From NCBI GenBank assembly GCA_037447655.1, contig JBBHKE010002277.1, positions 215,571 through 279,570 on the forward strand: a stretch of 64,000 bases of DNA, written 5' to 3'. Positions 10,039 to 21,262 of the stretch are shown one piece after another. Both the position numbers and the translations under genes were made by a program. Source of the stretch: Zygnema cylindricum (Eukaryota > Streptophyta > Zygnematophyceae > Zygnematales > Zygnemataceae). The notes under the pieces are model-generated. The model was not told the origin of the DNA. It saw only the letters and a program-made list of their open reading frames with translations, and ran no database searches. Within the stretch, counting starts at the first letter, position 1; each line of letters opens with the position of its first letter.

Positions 10039-10935
10039 AGGTGTTTTAGGAGAGAAGACGACAGAGTTTTCCTTTACAATTGCCTAAATTGTCAGCAATC
10101 CGGTCATGGGTGGAAGCACTGAACACGAAAACTTAAACCGGAGTTGGCCTTAGAGGTAAAGGAATGGGAAAAGGAACATGCAGAAAAGACCTTCAAATAG
10201 CAAAGAAATCTCAAGGGAGGGAGAGGAGAGGACAAGACCTTTGTAACGAAGGATACTTACCGTCCCACTCCACGGAGCGAAACCTCTAAGATGTCCAAAT
10301 CACAATTTCGGCAAATCAAACTTCCAAAGTTTGATGACGCTCAAATCTCCAACGAGATCAGGAGTAAATATACCACCGAGGGCGCCAAGTGCGAAGCTTG
10401 TGGATTTCTGGGGCACAAGGAAAGGCAATGTTTCCGGAAAAATGGAGTACCAAAGGAAATGATGCAATTTGCTTTGTTTACTAGAGAAGGAGAAATAGCC
10501 GTTAACCCTCTCCCACTCCAACTTCTTAACCCTTGGGGTTGCCAACTTATGTCCACGCCGGAGAGACTTGAGCGAGCCCCGGCAGCTCCAGCCAGGCTTA
10601 CGCCATAGATCATCATACACAAGCAAAGTCCGCAGCTGGCCTTAATGGCTTCATAGTTGGCTGCCCTACGCTTGGGATCTTTTTCCCGGCCTACTCCTTT
10701 CACAGCAGCACAACGACTTCAAAAGCAGAAACAATAGTTGTTACAGAAGCTCGCGGAGCTTAAAGTTCAAGGCACAGCGAGTGCCAACGATGACGACTTA
10801 TTGTGCTGGGATTTGGAACCCCTAAATGCCCACCATGCCCAAACCTTCCTGTCCGGAGCTTGGAATGTTGGGGTTGGAGACAGCCGCCGCCAACTCCGCA
10901 ATTCCACATCGATATAAAGATAGGACACGCATAAA
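10039..10935 (+). pseudogene. gag: Gypsy A nucleocapsid region with two CCHC knuckles
   Basis: The plus strand resumes gag at about 10075 with YNCLNCQQSGHGWKH, a CCHC knuckle whose last Cys has become a stop. A second knuckle, C-x2-C-x4-H-x4-C in CEACGFLGHKERQCFRK, lies at about 10390-10437 inside the open stretch 10291-10608. The rest to 10935 is linker with stops; it matches 31843-32640 of copy B (AAQRLQKQKQ, DDDLLCWDLEP). Zinc knuckles package the RNA. Two separate knuckles divided by a ~100-residue linker is unusual for Gypsy Gag. Confidence 0.75.
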
Positions 10936-12171
10936 ATGGGTCAGAGGGATCACAACCGAAAAGCTACAGGGCCTTTGTCATTTACTCCCAGTGCACTAAT
11001 GCTGAACAACAACATCGGCTTAGGAATGAAACCCTATCACCCACCATCTCTTCCTCCCAAACCTAAATTGCCTCCTGGTTTTGAAAATTACCAAAACGAG
11101 AAACAACAGCGAGAGAAGGAGTCACTAGAACGAGAGAAAAAGGACAATCAGGACTGGTTTAAGAAATATATGGCAAAACGCCTGGAGAATGACACACCCC
11201 AAACACCTCCAACCCTAGATTCCGGCTCCGAAAGTGAGAAAGAAGAACAAGATCAGGATATGCAGGAAATGAACTCATCCCCATCTTCACCGAAAGCAAC
11301 ACGTCGTTCCTCCAAACTGGCTGTCATGCTAGTCCGGCACCTCATGCCATATGCCCTCACCCAGGTGAAGACTCTAGCATCCTCCCACAACCTGCCCGAA
11401 GAAATCCTCATTCAGGCAATGGGAGAGGAGATCCACTATGAAAAGGGAGGAGTCGATAGGACAACTTCGCCAACCGCAGTCTTTTTGTCCACCGATCCGA
11501 AAACCCCTATAGTGGATAGGGACTACAACGCCTTATCAGTGGCTCTTATACAAAACCGAACGAGGAACTTCAAGCTCAACGGTTACGGGGGATACTATGA
11601 CGCTGTGGTCAACATCGGGGCACTCCCCAACCTCATCACCGCCTCCGCTTTGCAAAAGATGCCCGAGGAACTCTAGCCCAAAATCTGCCCTAGCAATATT
11701 TGCTTAAGCACCGTAAGGAACGGCAGTCAACCAATCCATGGAATAATCAAGGCCTTGGAAATCGAGTTTGCTGATGACGGAGGCCAACGGGTGAAAATTG
11801 AGCTTCCCTTCTTAGTGGTGAAAGGGACTCAATTCGAAATTCTGTTGGGAATGACCCCTTGGACCCGGCTCAATAGGAGTTTGAGCGTGTGGAATAAACA
11901 ATGTACCGTTTGGGACCACGGAAATCGTGAAAGAACCAAAGTGGTGTTTCCTTTGAATTTATCGAACTGGCGGAAGACAAATGTCATAGTGTCTGGTTGC
12001 TACCCGATGTATATTACATCATCTCCTACAGAACTGTTTAGCAATTCTACAGATATCGCCAAAGAAATCTTGCAATTCCCAATTTCCAAGCGGTGGGAAG
12101 AGGAATATAAGAATAGATTATTGCAGGTAGCAAAACTTCGGCGGGGAGTGGATAAGGTATTTTCGGCGTAA
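10936..12171 (+). pseudogene. Gypsy A protease region
   Basis: Open 10936-11673, stop TAG 11674-11676, open again to 12171. The first half is a charged linker (KLPPGFENYQ, about 11060-11090; KDNQDWFKKYMA). The retropepsin-like fold follows: YDAVVNIGALPNLITASALQ at about 11596-11655, where family members should read D-T-G-A, so the catalytic Asp is lost here (NIGA). Then LPFLVVKGTQFEILLGMTPW (about 11800-11860), which matches the flap and ILG strand of retroviral-type proteases. It is in the same frame as the methyltransferase that follows. Confidence 0.75.
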
Positions 12172-12198
12172 ACATTAAAGGAAGCTGTTTCTACACCA

Positions 12199-13197
12199 TT
12201 GTCTAATGCTTCCAAACCCAAGTCCGGTAACGAGGAGTCCAATCGACAAGTGGTGTCATTGGCAGTCCCCGATTCCGGACTGCGTATTTTATCTCTATTT
12301 TCGGGAAATAGTTCCGATTTGAAAGCAGTTTTGAAAACAGGATACCTGGTGGAATTATACACAGCCGTGGAAATATCACCCGAGGCGCGGGCTGTGAGCA
12401 AACACCGCCTCCATCAACTTCATCACCTATATCCTCAACATCTTCCGGTGACAGCCTTTTCCAAAACTCACCAAAGTCTTACCCAAAATGTAGAAAACAT
12501 CATGGCGCACCATCTAGCCAGTTTTGGAAGAGTGGATTTGGTGTTGGCAGGCTGGCTGTGTCAGGGATACTCCCAAGAGGGATAAGTAAAAGGGCATCAA
12601 GACCGCAGAAGTGGAACATTTCACCCGATGATTGAATAAATCACGTGGCTTCAACAGCTCCAAAACACACCGGTGGGGTACGTTCTGGAGAATGTCAACC
12701 TTGGAGATGATAAAAAGAAACAGGTTGCGGACAGATTAAATCACGTAACCTGAATTTTAGGAGCTCCCTTACTTTTTGACGCCGCACAGATGGGATCCCG
12801 TGCACACAGAGTAACGGCATATTGGACCAATATGATCGCGCTTCTAGTACTCCGACGACTGTTAGACAAGCAAATTCCCGACCCGTAAAATTAGGTGCAT
12901 CAAATACTTTGGGAAGGCAAGATGGCCACCCCTGTGAGGCAACCAGACCGCTCTCCTTTCTTTTGGTGCAACAAACTAAGATTACCATGGAAAGCACTCT
13001 CAACATTGGTTTCTTTCCCTCAGAGTCAAGCTTATCGGAAAAGAGCACCGGGAATGATTTATGACACCAAGGCGAGAATCTCCAAAACACTGACGATTCT
13101 AGAACAACATATGGGTTTCATGAGCACGGAGGTACCACCGGTGTTCAGACTTGAGGTGAGCCTGGTGGGCGGTATGGATTTAAATTCGATCACATAG
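12199..13197 (+). pseudogene. Gypsy A C5-DNA methyltransferase domain (DNMT3-like), degenerate
   Basis: Motifs appear in canonical order in one frame. Motif I is LRILSLFSG (12289-12306 for LSLFSG). AVEISPEARAV is the cofactor-loop acidic strand. Motif IV is AGWLCQGYSQ, where the catalytic Cys is TGT at 12559-12561 and the preceding Pro has become Leu. Motif VI is VLENV (ENV at 12688-12696). GSRAHRVTAYWTN (about 12790-12830) corresponds to the SAAHRARYFWGN segment of DNMT3. ILEQHMGF and VGGMDLN follow. Stops at 12583 and several more downstream. It lies in frame with protease upstream, hence was part of Pol. The product would methylate cytosine-C5 in DNA. Order I-IV-VI-VIII argues against the permuted plant DRM layout. 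Confidence 0.88.
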
Positions 13198-13606
13198 GTA
13201 CTCAAGCATGCCGCCTTTAAGTCTGAGTCCCTGAATCCGGCCGACACCTCAAGCTCCTCAGTTGTTAGTGATGAAGTAACTTTGCACCTTGAAGGGAGAA
13301 TGGAGAAGAAAATTGGCATTTAACCCCGCAGTTTTCGGTGGGGGCCGATGGCGATAGCTTAGCGGAAGTTGTCAACAGTAGCGTCCTAGCCGGAGGAGTA
13401 AAGGCCAATCCACCGGTAGGATTGGGATTCGACATTAACCTCTGGGGTAGACCGCCGAATGCTTGGGCTGCTGTAGAGCCTGGGAAAATGGATTAGACAC
13501 TGAGGGAGTAGTTGGATCCTCAAGAGAAGGCGTGGCTCTCCGAGCTATTGGCCGAAAACAAGCAGTTGTTCTCATGGTTAGAAACAGATGTCAGTATTTA
13601 CAAAGG
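13198..13606 (+). other. Gypsy A spacer between methyltransferase and RT
   Basis: Stop-ridden linker matching 34999-35400 of copy B: LNPADTSSS..., VLAGGVKANPPVGLGFDINLWG (cf. VLAAELGMDPQVELEFDISLWG; about 13390-13445), and EQLLF-type peptide before RT. No catalytic domain recognised. Probably the flexible connection between methyltransferase and RT. Confidence 0.5.
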
Positions 13607-14480
13607 AACACCTTTCCGAATCGATTTGATCCACGAGAAGGCTACTGTTTAGCAGAAGAAGAATCCTCTCAGTTTCAAAGAAAAGGAATTCATCACGGCT
13701 AAATTCCAGACTTTGGTGGAAGTCGGATTAGTTCAGGAAATTACACAACTTCATGGGTTTGCTTCCTCGACAGTTCTCCCTCCCAAGAAAGACTCATCAG
13801 GGAAGACTGTAGATTTCAAAATGTGTGGAGATTATCCCATTCTGAACACGGCAACCATCTCTCATCAGTATCTGATGCCGACCCCGGAAGAGATAATCGA
13901 CTCTCTTGCTGGCGCCACTATCTACTCTACTCTGGACATGAAGAATGGATTCCACCAGATTGCCATGGAAGCGAAGCACAGGGAAAGAATTGCATTGTGG
14001 GCTAGTTCTAGACTTTATGAATGGATTTACATGCCGTTCGGGCTTAAGAATGCACCGGCCAAATTCCAACGGGCAATGGACGAAGCGCCCCGGGGAATCA
14101 ACTGTGCCCGGTGTTATGTTGATGATGTAATCATCTTCTCAAAGACTTTTGGGGAATATCTTCAGCATGTATACATCTTTCTCCAGGCACTCGAAGCCGC
14201 ATGCTAGAAACGTCACCCAGGCAAAGGTATTTTTCTAGTACAGAAAATCATTTACCTCGGACATGAGGTGACTCCCGCGACTGTGGGTCCCCAAATGGTC
14301 AAGATGGCAGCCCTTGACGCTCTTCCCCCACCGCACGACATCTCGGCCCTTCGCACCTTTCTGGGTGTGGCCAACTACTATCGGCGGTTTTTCCCCGAGT
14401 TCAGTAGTCACGCTCAGCCCCTTAACTAGCTATTGCGGAAAGACCAAGAGTGGCAGTGGGCCGAAGAACAACAGATATCC
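13607..14480 (+). pseudogene. pol: Gypsy A reverse transcriptase
   Basis: Starts around TPFRIDLIHEKATV. It carries VLPPKKDSSGKTVDFKMCGDY (interrupted in some blocks), IYSTLDMKNGFHQIAM (catalytic Asp), [14 protein letters not shown] and the YVDD box at 14115-14126. LRTFLGVANYYRRFFPEF (about 14350-14405) ends the connection domain. The stretch 13713-14207 is open; stops follow at 14205 and about 14427. Sequence order and YVDD context are typical Ty3/Gypsy. Confidence 0.92.
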
Positions 14481-15180
14481 TTCCAGTTCTTGAAGAATGC
14501 TCTGAAGCAGCACCTCGTGCTCCGAATGCCTGATCACCACAGGCCTTTCCTCCTATATATTGATTGAAGCACGTTTGGATTGGGAGTAGTTTTGGCTCAA
14601 GTCGATGACGTAGGAGCTGAATATGTGGTGGCCTACGCCAGTTGGAGCAATGATAGAGAAAAGGGGAATTATACCAGTTACCACGGAGAGTTACTCGCAG
14701 CGGTTTGGGCCATCCAACATTTCTGGCCTTATTTGTATAGAGTCCATTTCCCCTTGATTACAGATCATCAATCCCTGAAATAGATCACGGAAAATAGTTA
14801 GTTAACTTGCAAACTAACTAGATGGGTTCTTATCCTGCACGAATATTATTTTCGACATTGTTCATAGGGTAGGGGAAATCCATGGTAATGCAGATGGACT
14901 TAGCCAGAATCCTCATCCCTCCACCATGGATTCTACCGGGGGTCGGCATGATGAGGACCCTGAGATCAGTCTTGGGCTCATTCGAGCATCCTCTCCTCTC
15001 ATCTGGCTTCCCCTAACTGGGGGGAAACTGTCAACTTTCTCGGTCAACGTGGAGGGGCAGGCGCCCATAGGGGCCGGACGAAAGGACATCAGGAACGACC
15101 AGAATGCTCTCTAATCTATCCTGCACTGGTCGCCTCTTCCCCACTTGATTGGAATTGAATTATCCCGAGTATAGACGCGC
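14481..15180 (+). pseudogene. pol: Gypsy A RNase H and connector
   Basis: RPFLLYID (first Asp), then FGLGVVLAQ, VVAYAS, YHGELLAAVWAIQHFWPYLY (Glu) and LITDHQSLK (Asp): the standard Gypsy RNase H signature, about 14545-14780. Beyond about 14785 frame is lost, but ILHEY, GEIHGNAD-type and EISLGLIRASSPLIWLP (about 14963-15015) match copy B at 36640-36830. It would remove RNA from the RNA:DNA hybrid. Confidence 0.85.
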
Positions 15181-16310
15181 ATGGCTGCGTATGATTGGAA
15201 CAGAGGCGTGCTCTTTCGGAAATGGTCAGACAACACGAGGAAAGTGGTTCCTCCCCCCTGTGACCGAGAAACTTTGATTACCAATCTCCATCGGCAATGT
15301 GGACACTTCGGGAAAAAGCGGACAACTTCCGTGGTTATTGGCTCTTATTGGTGGCATGGGTTGCGGACCCTAGTCATCCGAATTGTGGAGATTTCATCCT
15401 CATGTGATCGAGTTAAGGCAGATTTTGACAAAATGGGCGAGACTGAGCTTCATTCGCTTCGTATCTGGGGGATGTTTTATCGGTGGTCGTTGGATCTTTT
15501 AGGACCTCTTTCGACCAGCAAGCGTTGAAACCGCTTCGTGTTGGTCATGATAGAACATTTTTCCAAGTGGATCGACTTGGTGGTTTTGCCCCAGAAGGAG
15601 TCCAAGGCAATCGTAGATGCCTTTTTGCGAAGGGTTTAAGCCCAATTCGGGGCGCCTGCGGAAGTTCTAACGGACCAAGGCTCTGAATTTGCCAGAGAAT
15701 TTTCCAACCTTTTGGAAAAATGCCTAGTTAACCATCGTTTGACCAGCCGTGACCACCCTCAAGACGATGGTTTGACCGAAAGGTGCGTACAGACTGTTAA
15801 GTGGTCACTTTGAAAATATGCAGTTGAAGAACATTTGGGGGAGTGGGAGAGAAAAGTGCCTTCGATTGGTATGGGTTACAGATTCAGCAGTTAGGCTTCT
15901 CTCCACTCCTTTAGCTCTTATTTCATTCTATTTGGACGGCATCCCATCTTGCCCGGGGCTGCATCAACACAAGCGGTAGTCCTTCCGGAGATGGATGCCA
16001 AGGGGACAGTCGAAAAATTGATCGCTGATAGAGCCAAGATATTCCACCGAGAGATGCCTCTCGCCATGGAAAATTTGCAGGGGGCTCAACACCGAGATCA
16101 GTTGTGGTATTCTCAACGCTAGAGCGGGAATTATGTTCCCCGGCAGGGACGATTTATGCCGGGGACTTTGTATATCGGATGCAACAGAAGAAGGACAAGT
16201 TGGATATTTTTGGCGGGAGAGTAATTTTTAAAGTGGTTGAAGTTTCCAACAAAAGGGTTCTTACATTGGAGGGGAAGAATGGTTGACGAATTAAAGAGAA
16301 TCAGATCAAT
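15181..16310 (+). pseudogene. pol: Gypsy A integrase
   Basis: Zinc-binding HRQCGH and SSCDRVKA (first Cys of the CC pair missing; present in copy B), then the core with SLDLLGPL (Asp), VLTDQGSEFAREF (Asp) and DDGLTERCVQTV (Glu). FILFGRHPILPGAAS and the C-terminal MPGDFVYRMQQKKDKLDI, VVEVSNKRVLTLEGKNG (about 16155-16285) follow. Stops at about 15526, 15640, 15811, 15892 and 16122. No chromodomain is visible after it; instead a PHD-like finger follows. Confidence 0.88.
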
Positions 16311-16571
16311 GTGGTCCCTTGCCATCTTCGGGGATTAGAAGACGAACCCACTTTCCACTTAACTTACTTTGCCGATCCTCCTTTCTTTTCATCAGCTTGC
16401 ACTCAGTCCTCCCAGCTTCACAACATATTGGTGTGCAATCAGTGTGGTCAGTGTTGGCATTCAACCTGTCTCCCCTCTTTTTGGGAGCCACACCCTCTAC
16501 CCTCCAGCACCTGGTTTTATGGGAACTGCGAACGGAGCGGGCAATTGTTTTTATATCTTAGTCACGGTTGA
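16311..16571 (+). pseudogene. Gypsy A C-terminal PHD-like zinc finger
   Basis: After the junction CHLRGLEDEPTFHLTYF, Cys/His residues in order are C (SSAC), C-x2-C, W-H, C, W...C: SAC-x13-CNQC-GQCW-H-STC, then WFYGNC (16398-16532). Copy B has the full C4-H-C3 set (38198-38343); here the first Cys and the Cys of W-x-C are replaced (FFSSAC, WFYGNC). PHD fingers read histone H3 tails. At the C-terminus of integrase it would be well placed to direct insertion. Ends TGA 16569-16571, just before the purine tract. Confidence 0.65.
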
Positions 16572-16573
16572 CT

Positions 16574-16585
16574 AAGAGGGGGGGA
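16574..16585 (+). other. Gypsy A polypurine tract
   Basis: TAAGAGGGGGGG follows the last stop at the same place as TAAGAGGGGGGG of copy B (38385-38396). Marks the start of the 3' LTR. Confidence 0.8.
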
Positions 16586-17895
16586 AATTGGTATGTCAGC
16601 CCTATTACCGAGACCCAAATCCCTTTCCCGGGCCAGGGGGGATCGGAAGGGGGAGGGGATAACTTTCGCCTTCCCCCAACGCTCATCCTTATTCCTTGTC
16701 CAAGCATCTCTCCGATTTTGCATGCATATCTATGGAAGGGATATGGGCAGCAGTGGGCATAATCATCATTTTGGGGAGCATTCGCATTCGAGATTTATTT
16801 GCAGAAATCCAATGCCGACAACTCTCGGCTAAGGGCCCTTCCCTCACGTTAATGAAGCACGCTCAACATCTGTCAAACGCATGTGTTTTTCAGGCATACC
16901 TTTATATCACCAAGAATTTCCGGGCCCTCTTTACCCTGTACGGTCTTCAAATACGGAGAAGTGACAACACCAAGCAGGATGAGATCCTTGTATTTCCTAA
17001 ACTGAGCCGAACGCACTTTATTTGGCGCCTAACGGAGGCCGGACGACAAATTTGTACCGTCTCAAATATTGCAATTTCGTTACATGGGACCTGTTTCCAA
17101 CCGCCCCCGTGGGGGGTACATTGTGGATTGCCACGTAACTTCCCGGATTTGCATTTAGATTATGCTGGTAGCCGTCAGTAGGAATTGAGTTCAATCTCAG
17201 CGAACTGTTGGTCCATTAATTACGTTAGGTCAAAGTCTGTCAAGTTAGTGTCCTTTTCAGGACTTTGTCTTATAATAGTGGACCAAATAATTACTTTTAG
17301 CCGCAGATCTAGCGGCAGTCGGGAGCATAACTTTTGCCTTGAGTGTAATACAAATTATTTTGTCTCATGTAAGTTCCATTACACTTGCTTGCCGCTCATT
17401 GGTTAACACCGTAGCTTTGACTTTTGGACCTGCAATTTGACAAACTTTGATATATAAGGCACTTGGGGTCGAAGGAGACATGTTGTTTTTTTGTACTGTC
17501 TCTTGTGAAAACCCTCAGAAATTCCAACAAACCTTCTTTTGGAGAATCTTTGTGTTGTTTAGACTCTATTGCCATCTTGGTTTTGGATTTGTCTTTTGTG
17601 GAAATCACAGTCCGAGCGGGTAGTTGGCACTATCTTCCTTTTGGGTGATTTTGGACTTTTTGCTGTTTGGAACCGAGAAAAGTCTGGTAGGTTCTAAGCT
17701 GCGGACACCGAAGGTTGCAGGAGTACCATACCTTTTAACGATACTATCGGGAGAGGGTTCACCTTTTTCTAATTGTCATCGTTGATTGTTGGGGTATGTT
17801 AAGCTTGCTTTGCTATATTTCACATTTTCTATCTTTTATTCTCTTTTCAAGGGCAAGGAGATATTGTTAAATCTGGAAATCCAATCATATTTATT
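16586..17895 (+). repeat. Gypsy LTR (copy A side), lacking both ends
   Basis: Begins directly after the purine tract with AAATTGGTATGTCAGCC. This is an internal LTR position: the LTR at 39861 onward shows about 390 bp before it (40250). Landmarks shared with other copies: ATTACCGAGA, GGCAGCAGTGGGCAT, CACGTAAC, ACTTTGACTTTTGGACC and GGCAAGGAGATATTGTTAAATCTG. It breaks off at about 17895, where a second LTR begins mid-sequence. Diverged ORFs inside it are not genes. Confidence 0.75.
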
Positions 17896-19113
17896 TATAT
17901 ATATGTACATGTTAGTGCATTTTGTCAAGCTTGGACGCTTCACAAGCACCCTTTCATTTCTTCCAAGGATTTCCGGACCTTTTTCTTTTACCTTGTACAA
18001 TCACCGGAGTACGGAGGAAAGGAGTGCTCTCAGCTGGACGAATCTTTATATTTACCAAACTGAGCGGAACACACTTTACGTCACGCCTAACAGAGGCCGA
18101 ACAACAAAGTTATTTCGTTTCAAAGATGACCAGTCTGTTTCCTGTGACTCGTTTTCACCTCCTGCGGTGGGGTGGTACATTGTGGAACGCCACGTAACTT
18201 TTTGGCTAGTCTTCTAGATTTTGCTATTAGTTGTCCGTAGGATGTCAGTTCAGGTCCACCAGACAGGCAAAGCATTTATTACTTAGAGTCAAAGATTAGG
18301 CGTTTCACGTCGATTCAGAACTTTGTTACTCCTAAGTGTCGGATAGAAGTACATGTGGTTTCCTCTTGCAGAAAATGGAAACCTAAATTTTAGCTCTAAG
18401 TGTAGTACAGCCTGTTTTGTCTTAGGTCCGTACGATAAAAATTTCTGGCCGCTGATTTGCTCTAGGTATTGCTTTGACTTTGGCACTTGTAGTAGGACAA
18501 ATCTTGCTCGTATAAGGCACTTGGGGCCGAAGGAGACAGGTCGCTTTTTCAGTACTGTCTCCTGAGAAAACCTCAGAAAATACAATCACTCTTTCTCTTG
18601 GAGAACTGTTGCATTGTGTCGTGAACTCTATTGCCATCTTTGTTTTGGATCGTCTTTTGTGGAAACCGTAGCTCGGTTCGGTGGTTGGCACTATCCTCTC
18701 TTTGGGCGGTTTGGATTTTCGATGTTTGAAACTTAGAAGAGTCAGTACTGATCCGTGCGGCGGAACCAAAGGTTGAGGGAGAATTATATCACTCTTCGGG
18801 GCAATTGGGAGAGGTTTCCCTTTCTAATTTGTCTCTTTGTTGCACTCCGGGGTATGTGTGCTCGCTTTACCATTTTCATTGATTTATATATTTATTTCTC
18901 TTTTCTGGGGCAAGGTGATATTGTTGAATCTGAAAAAGCCAATATTTATTATTTCTGTATTTCTGCGTAGAAGTCATTTGCACACTATTTGGGGTCGTTC
19001 TTGGTTTCTGTCCGGAGTTATTGCGGGTCAAATTGGAAGACTCGCATTCCCTTCCCATCCTTTAGGTAGTATTCAGGGGTGTAGCATTTATTTGGCCTCA
19101 GGCGGAAAAAGCA
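17896..19113 (+). repeat. Gypsy LTR (copy B side, 5' truncated)
   Basis: Starts mid-LTR (TTGTCAAGCTTGGACGCTTC) and runs to GGCGGAAAAAGCA at 19113; matches 38660-39860. With the preceding LTR it forms a head-to-tail pair, as left by recombination between LTRs or adjacent insertions. Copy B internal sequence follows without a recognisable primer-binding site. Confidence 0.75.
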
Positions 19114-20805
19114 CTATACTGAAAAAGCACCCTGTCTCTTTAGGTTAAAGAGGATAGGCGCTTAGGGTAGAGTACTTCTATAAAAATGGATTAGGTCTTC
19201 TGTTTCGGCCAGCTATGGGAGGAGGAGAAGTTCAGGAGAAGGATCTTCCGGGGTTCAGATCGGAAGAGCAGGAGAGGCAGGAAGTAGTGGCCCGAGAGGA
19301 AGAGTTACAGGTGCCCGAGGAAGCACCCCCCTTTAGCTCGCCTTTACACATAGAGCGGTTTCTTAAGGGAGAGATGCCTTTGGAGGTTGCAGTCGAAACT
19401 CCTCTAGAGCAGCCAGAGGGGCCCTCTCCTCCACCTCCACCTGTCTTTTCTCTGGAGAATTTTCCAACATTGTCCGAGGGTGCAATAGTTTGGGCAACGG
19501 AGAGGGCGGAGAGGCCTCCATTATCTCCTAAATCACGTAGGAAGGGCTTGGCACATAACGAGGTGGTCCCCGGTCACCCTCTTGAAGTAGGATGACATAC
19601 GAGATCTAAGGCTCCTATAGCAGAGATGTTTATGGATCCCGAAATGATGGCGGATCCTAATAGGCCCGGTCGCAAAGACATCTTAGCCCTTCATAATCTG
19701 CACGAGTTTAAGGTTAAGAACGAGCTGGTACAGTGGGTACGTAGGTCAGACCGAGCCGGGATAGTACGCCCAATGGGAGGGGTAGTGGAGATACTAAGTA
19801 GTTCTTCAGAGAGTGGCTCTTCAACTTCTGTCCCAGAACAACCGGGAAGGCCTTCAACTTCTCACCGGGAACCTACCCAATCTCAAGACACTGCGACCAG
19901 TGGACCATCTATAGGTAGGGCAACCTCACGGGCTGGGGTCGGAGAAGGAATCAGGAAGCGGGGGCTATCGGAGTCCAAGAGAGTGAACCGGTTCAATCAC
20001 CGAGACAACAAGGGCCGATTTGCGCCGCGACATAAAAAGAAGTCGTTCTTCCCTTCCGCCTCAGTCTCTCCTAGCACCCTGACCCCCTCAGCGCGGATTT
20101 TGCGACCATCTTAATGGTTGTGGCATTCGAGACCTATAGACCCCGAAGCACCTGGCTTGGGGATTGCGGATCTCTCGGGTGTGGTGAGCAGCACGTAGAA
20201 GCTGGTTGATTTTCTGCCATCGCAGAGTCAGGCTACAGTGGGGGCCGGACCCGTCACGGTAGACTAGGAGGCTCAGGAAGAGGAACGAAAGAAGGCTCTT
20301 GAACAAGAACTGCTCCTCATCCAAGAGGCTAGGCGAAGAGCAGGAGGGACACTGAGTGGATAGGTCGATCTCCCTCGAAGAACAGGTCCCTCTGGGGGAG
20401 TACAACTTCAAGGCCAAGCGACTCATCCTGCCACACAAACTACGGAGGCTCAACCAGGACCTAGTCAAGGATATCCTCTTTATCCGGAAGGGGGAGAAAC
20501 AACAAGGCCTAACGAAAAGGGGATGGGTCCAGATCTATTGGGTAATTTGGCAGATGTGTCCACTAATCTTCCTACCCTTGTCTCGATGGCGGGGACTTCC
20601 ACTGTGGAGGCCGTGGTGCAACTTCAACCCGACCAAAAATTACACATTTCTCTCGGATTATCCACCCCTCCACCATCACCACCTCATACATCCTCTTCTT
20701 CTCCATCCGTTTCTCCCGCTGCAGCCGTTCGTGGGTCGCCGGGTCCACCTGTTTTGTCTTACAAATACGACGTTCCGACCTACTCTCCTCCTCACTGACA
20801 ATCTC
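19114..20805 (+). mobile_element. Gypsy copy B, 5' internal part
   Basis: Leader plus N-terminal polyprotein. It stops at ATCTC (20801-20805); the same ATCTC starts the second part at 30447, and copy A homology is continuous across the two. Parts 19114-20805 and 30447-38396 are therefore one element split by Copia-H1. The leader 19114-19214 shows no PBS that I can identify. Confidence 0.9.
19215..20798 (+). pseudogene. Gypsy B N-terminal (pre-gag) polyprotein region
   Basis: Start chosen at the first ATG after the LTR (MGGGEVQEKD, 19215). It is in frame to 20114 apart from TGA 19593-19595 (probably CGA). Acidic/Pro-rich first half (EEAPPFSSPL, PSPPPPPVFSLENFP), then DPNRPGRKDILALHNLHEFK, homologous to copy A at 530-600, and a basic patch RHKKKSFFPS. 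Later segments with stops carry GIADLSGVV, EAQEEERKKALEQ and TPPPSPPHTSS. The stops TAG 20265 and TGA 20796 are at the same positions as 1208 and 1805 in copy A. No enzymatic domain recognised. Confidence 0.65.
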
Positions 20806-21262
20806 TATAGAAATTAATGCTCCATTTTAAGTATTTTCTAGGTCTAAATAGAAATATAGAAAGAAGCCGAGGCAGTCTACCTCTAACTTCTCTCTCCAAC
20901 TCTCAAACTTGTCGAAGTCAGTGAGAAATTGGAGAAGAAGCTAGAGCCATGGCTACCTAGGCTATCAAGAGGTTTTCGGGAAATATATATTAGTTAGGGG
21001 TTTATTTACAACAAGGTATGTGTCGGCCAGAGGATTATATCCTGGTACCTACCGGCCGGTACACAGCCGGTAGTCGGTAGCCTTAGCCGTTAAGTCTAGA
21101 AATAGTGTTACATACTATATGGTTTGATAATTAATTAAACATTATCAGATAGGATAATTCATTTAACTGTAATTGTTTACGGGATACATAGATCCAGTAA
21201 TGTAAAAGTACGGATTACGGTACGGATAAGAAGTCAATACCGCGCATTTATTTCTTTAATGA
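20806..21262 (+). repeat. Copia-H1 LTR 5' portion, first copy
   Basis: 457 bp, near-identical to 23511-23967, differing at a few bases near the start (AATTAATGCTCC against ACTTAATAGTCC) and near the end (AAGTC against AAACC). It stops at GAAACGA, where inverted Copia coding sequence begins. Much closer to its twin than to the 3' LTR at 28917. Confidence 0.85.

Larger units (their letters stand above)
348..16585 (+). mobile_element. Ty3/Gypsy retrotransposon copy A with methyltransferase and PHD-like finger, internal region
   Basis: Order on the plus strand: N-terminal gag extension, gag, two CCHC knuckles, protease-like region, C5-DNA methyltransferase, RT, RNase H, integrase, PHD-like finger, purine tract. 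RT preceding integrase makes it Ty3/Gypsy. The 5' end is cut by the LTR at 1-347. Gag is interrupted at 3021-10038 by an inverted fragment carrying a complete Copia element. Many in-frame stops and a few frameshifts make it non-functional. Copy B (19114-38396) has the same architecture and is clearly diverged, so the added domains are family features and not one-off captures. Confidence 0.9.

Noticed and set aside
12199-13197. Host methyltransferase gene that happened to be hit by a transposon
   Set aside because: Both Gypsy copies have it at the same place, without introns and in frame with protease, so it belongs to the element.
16104-16571. Chromodomain at the integrase C-terminus
   Set aside because: No chromodomain aromatic-cage pattern; the Cys/His spacing fits a PHD-like finger.
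18837-19148. ORFs of 70-190 codons inside Gypsy LTRs (also 16696-17181, 22462-23028, 39826-40185)
   Set aside because: The corresponding ORFs are not preserved between LTR copies and overlap in several frames; no domain is recognisable.
19114-19214. Primer-binding site of the Gypsy family
   Set aside because: No TGG-starting match to a tRNA 3' end found after the LTR; may be mutated or the LTR end may be misplaced.
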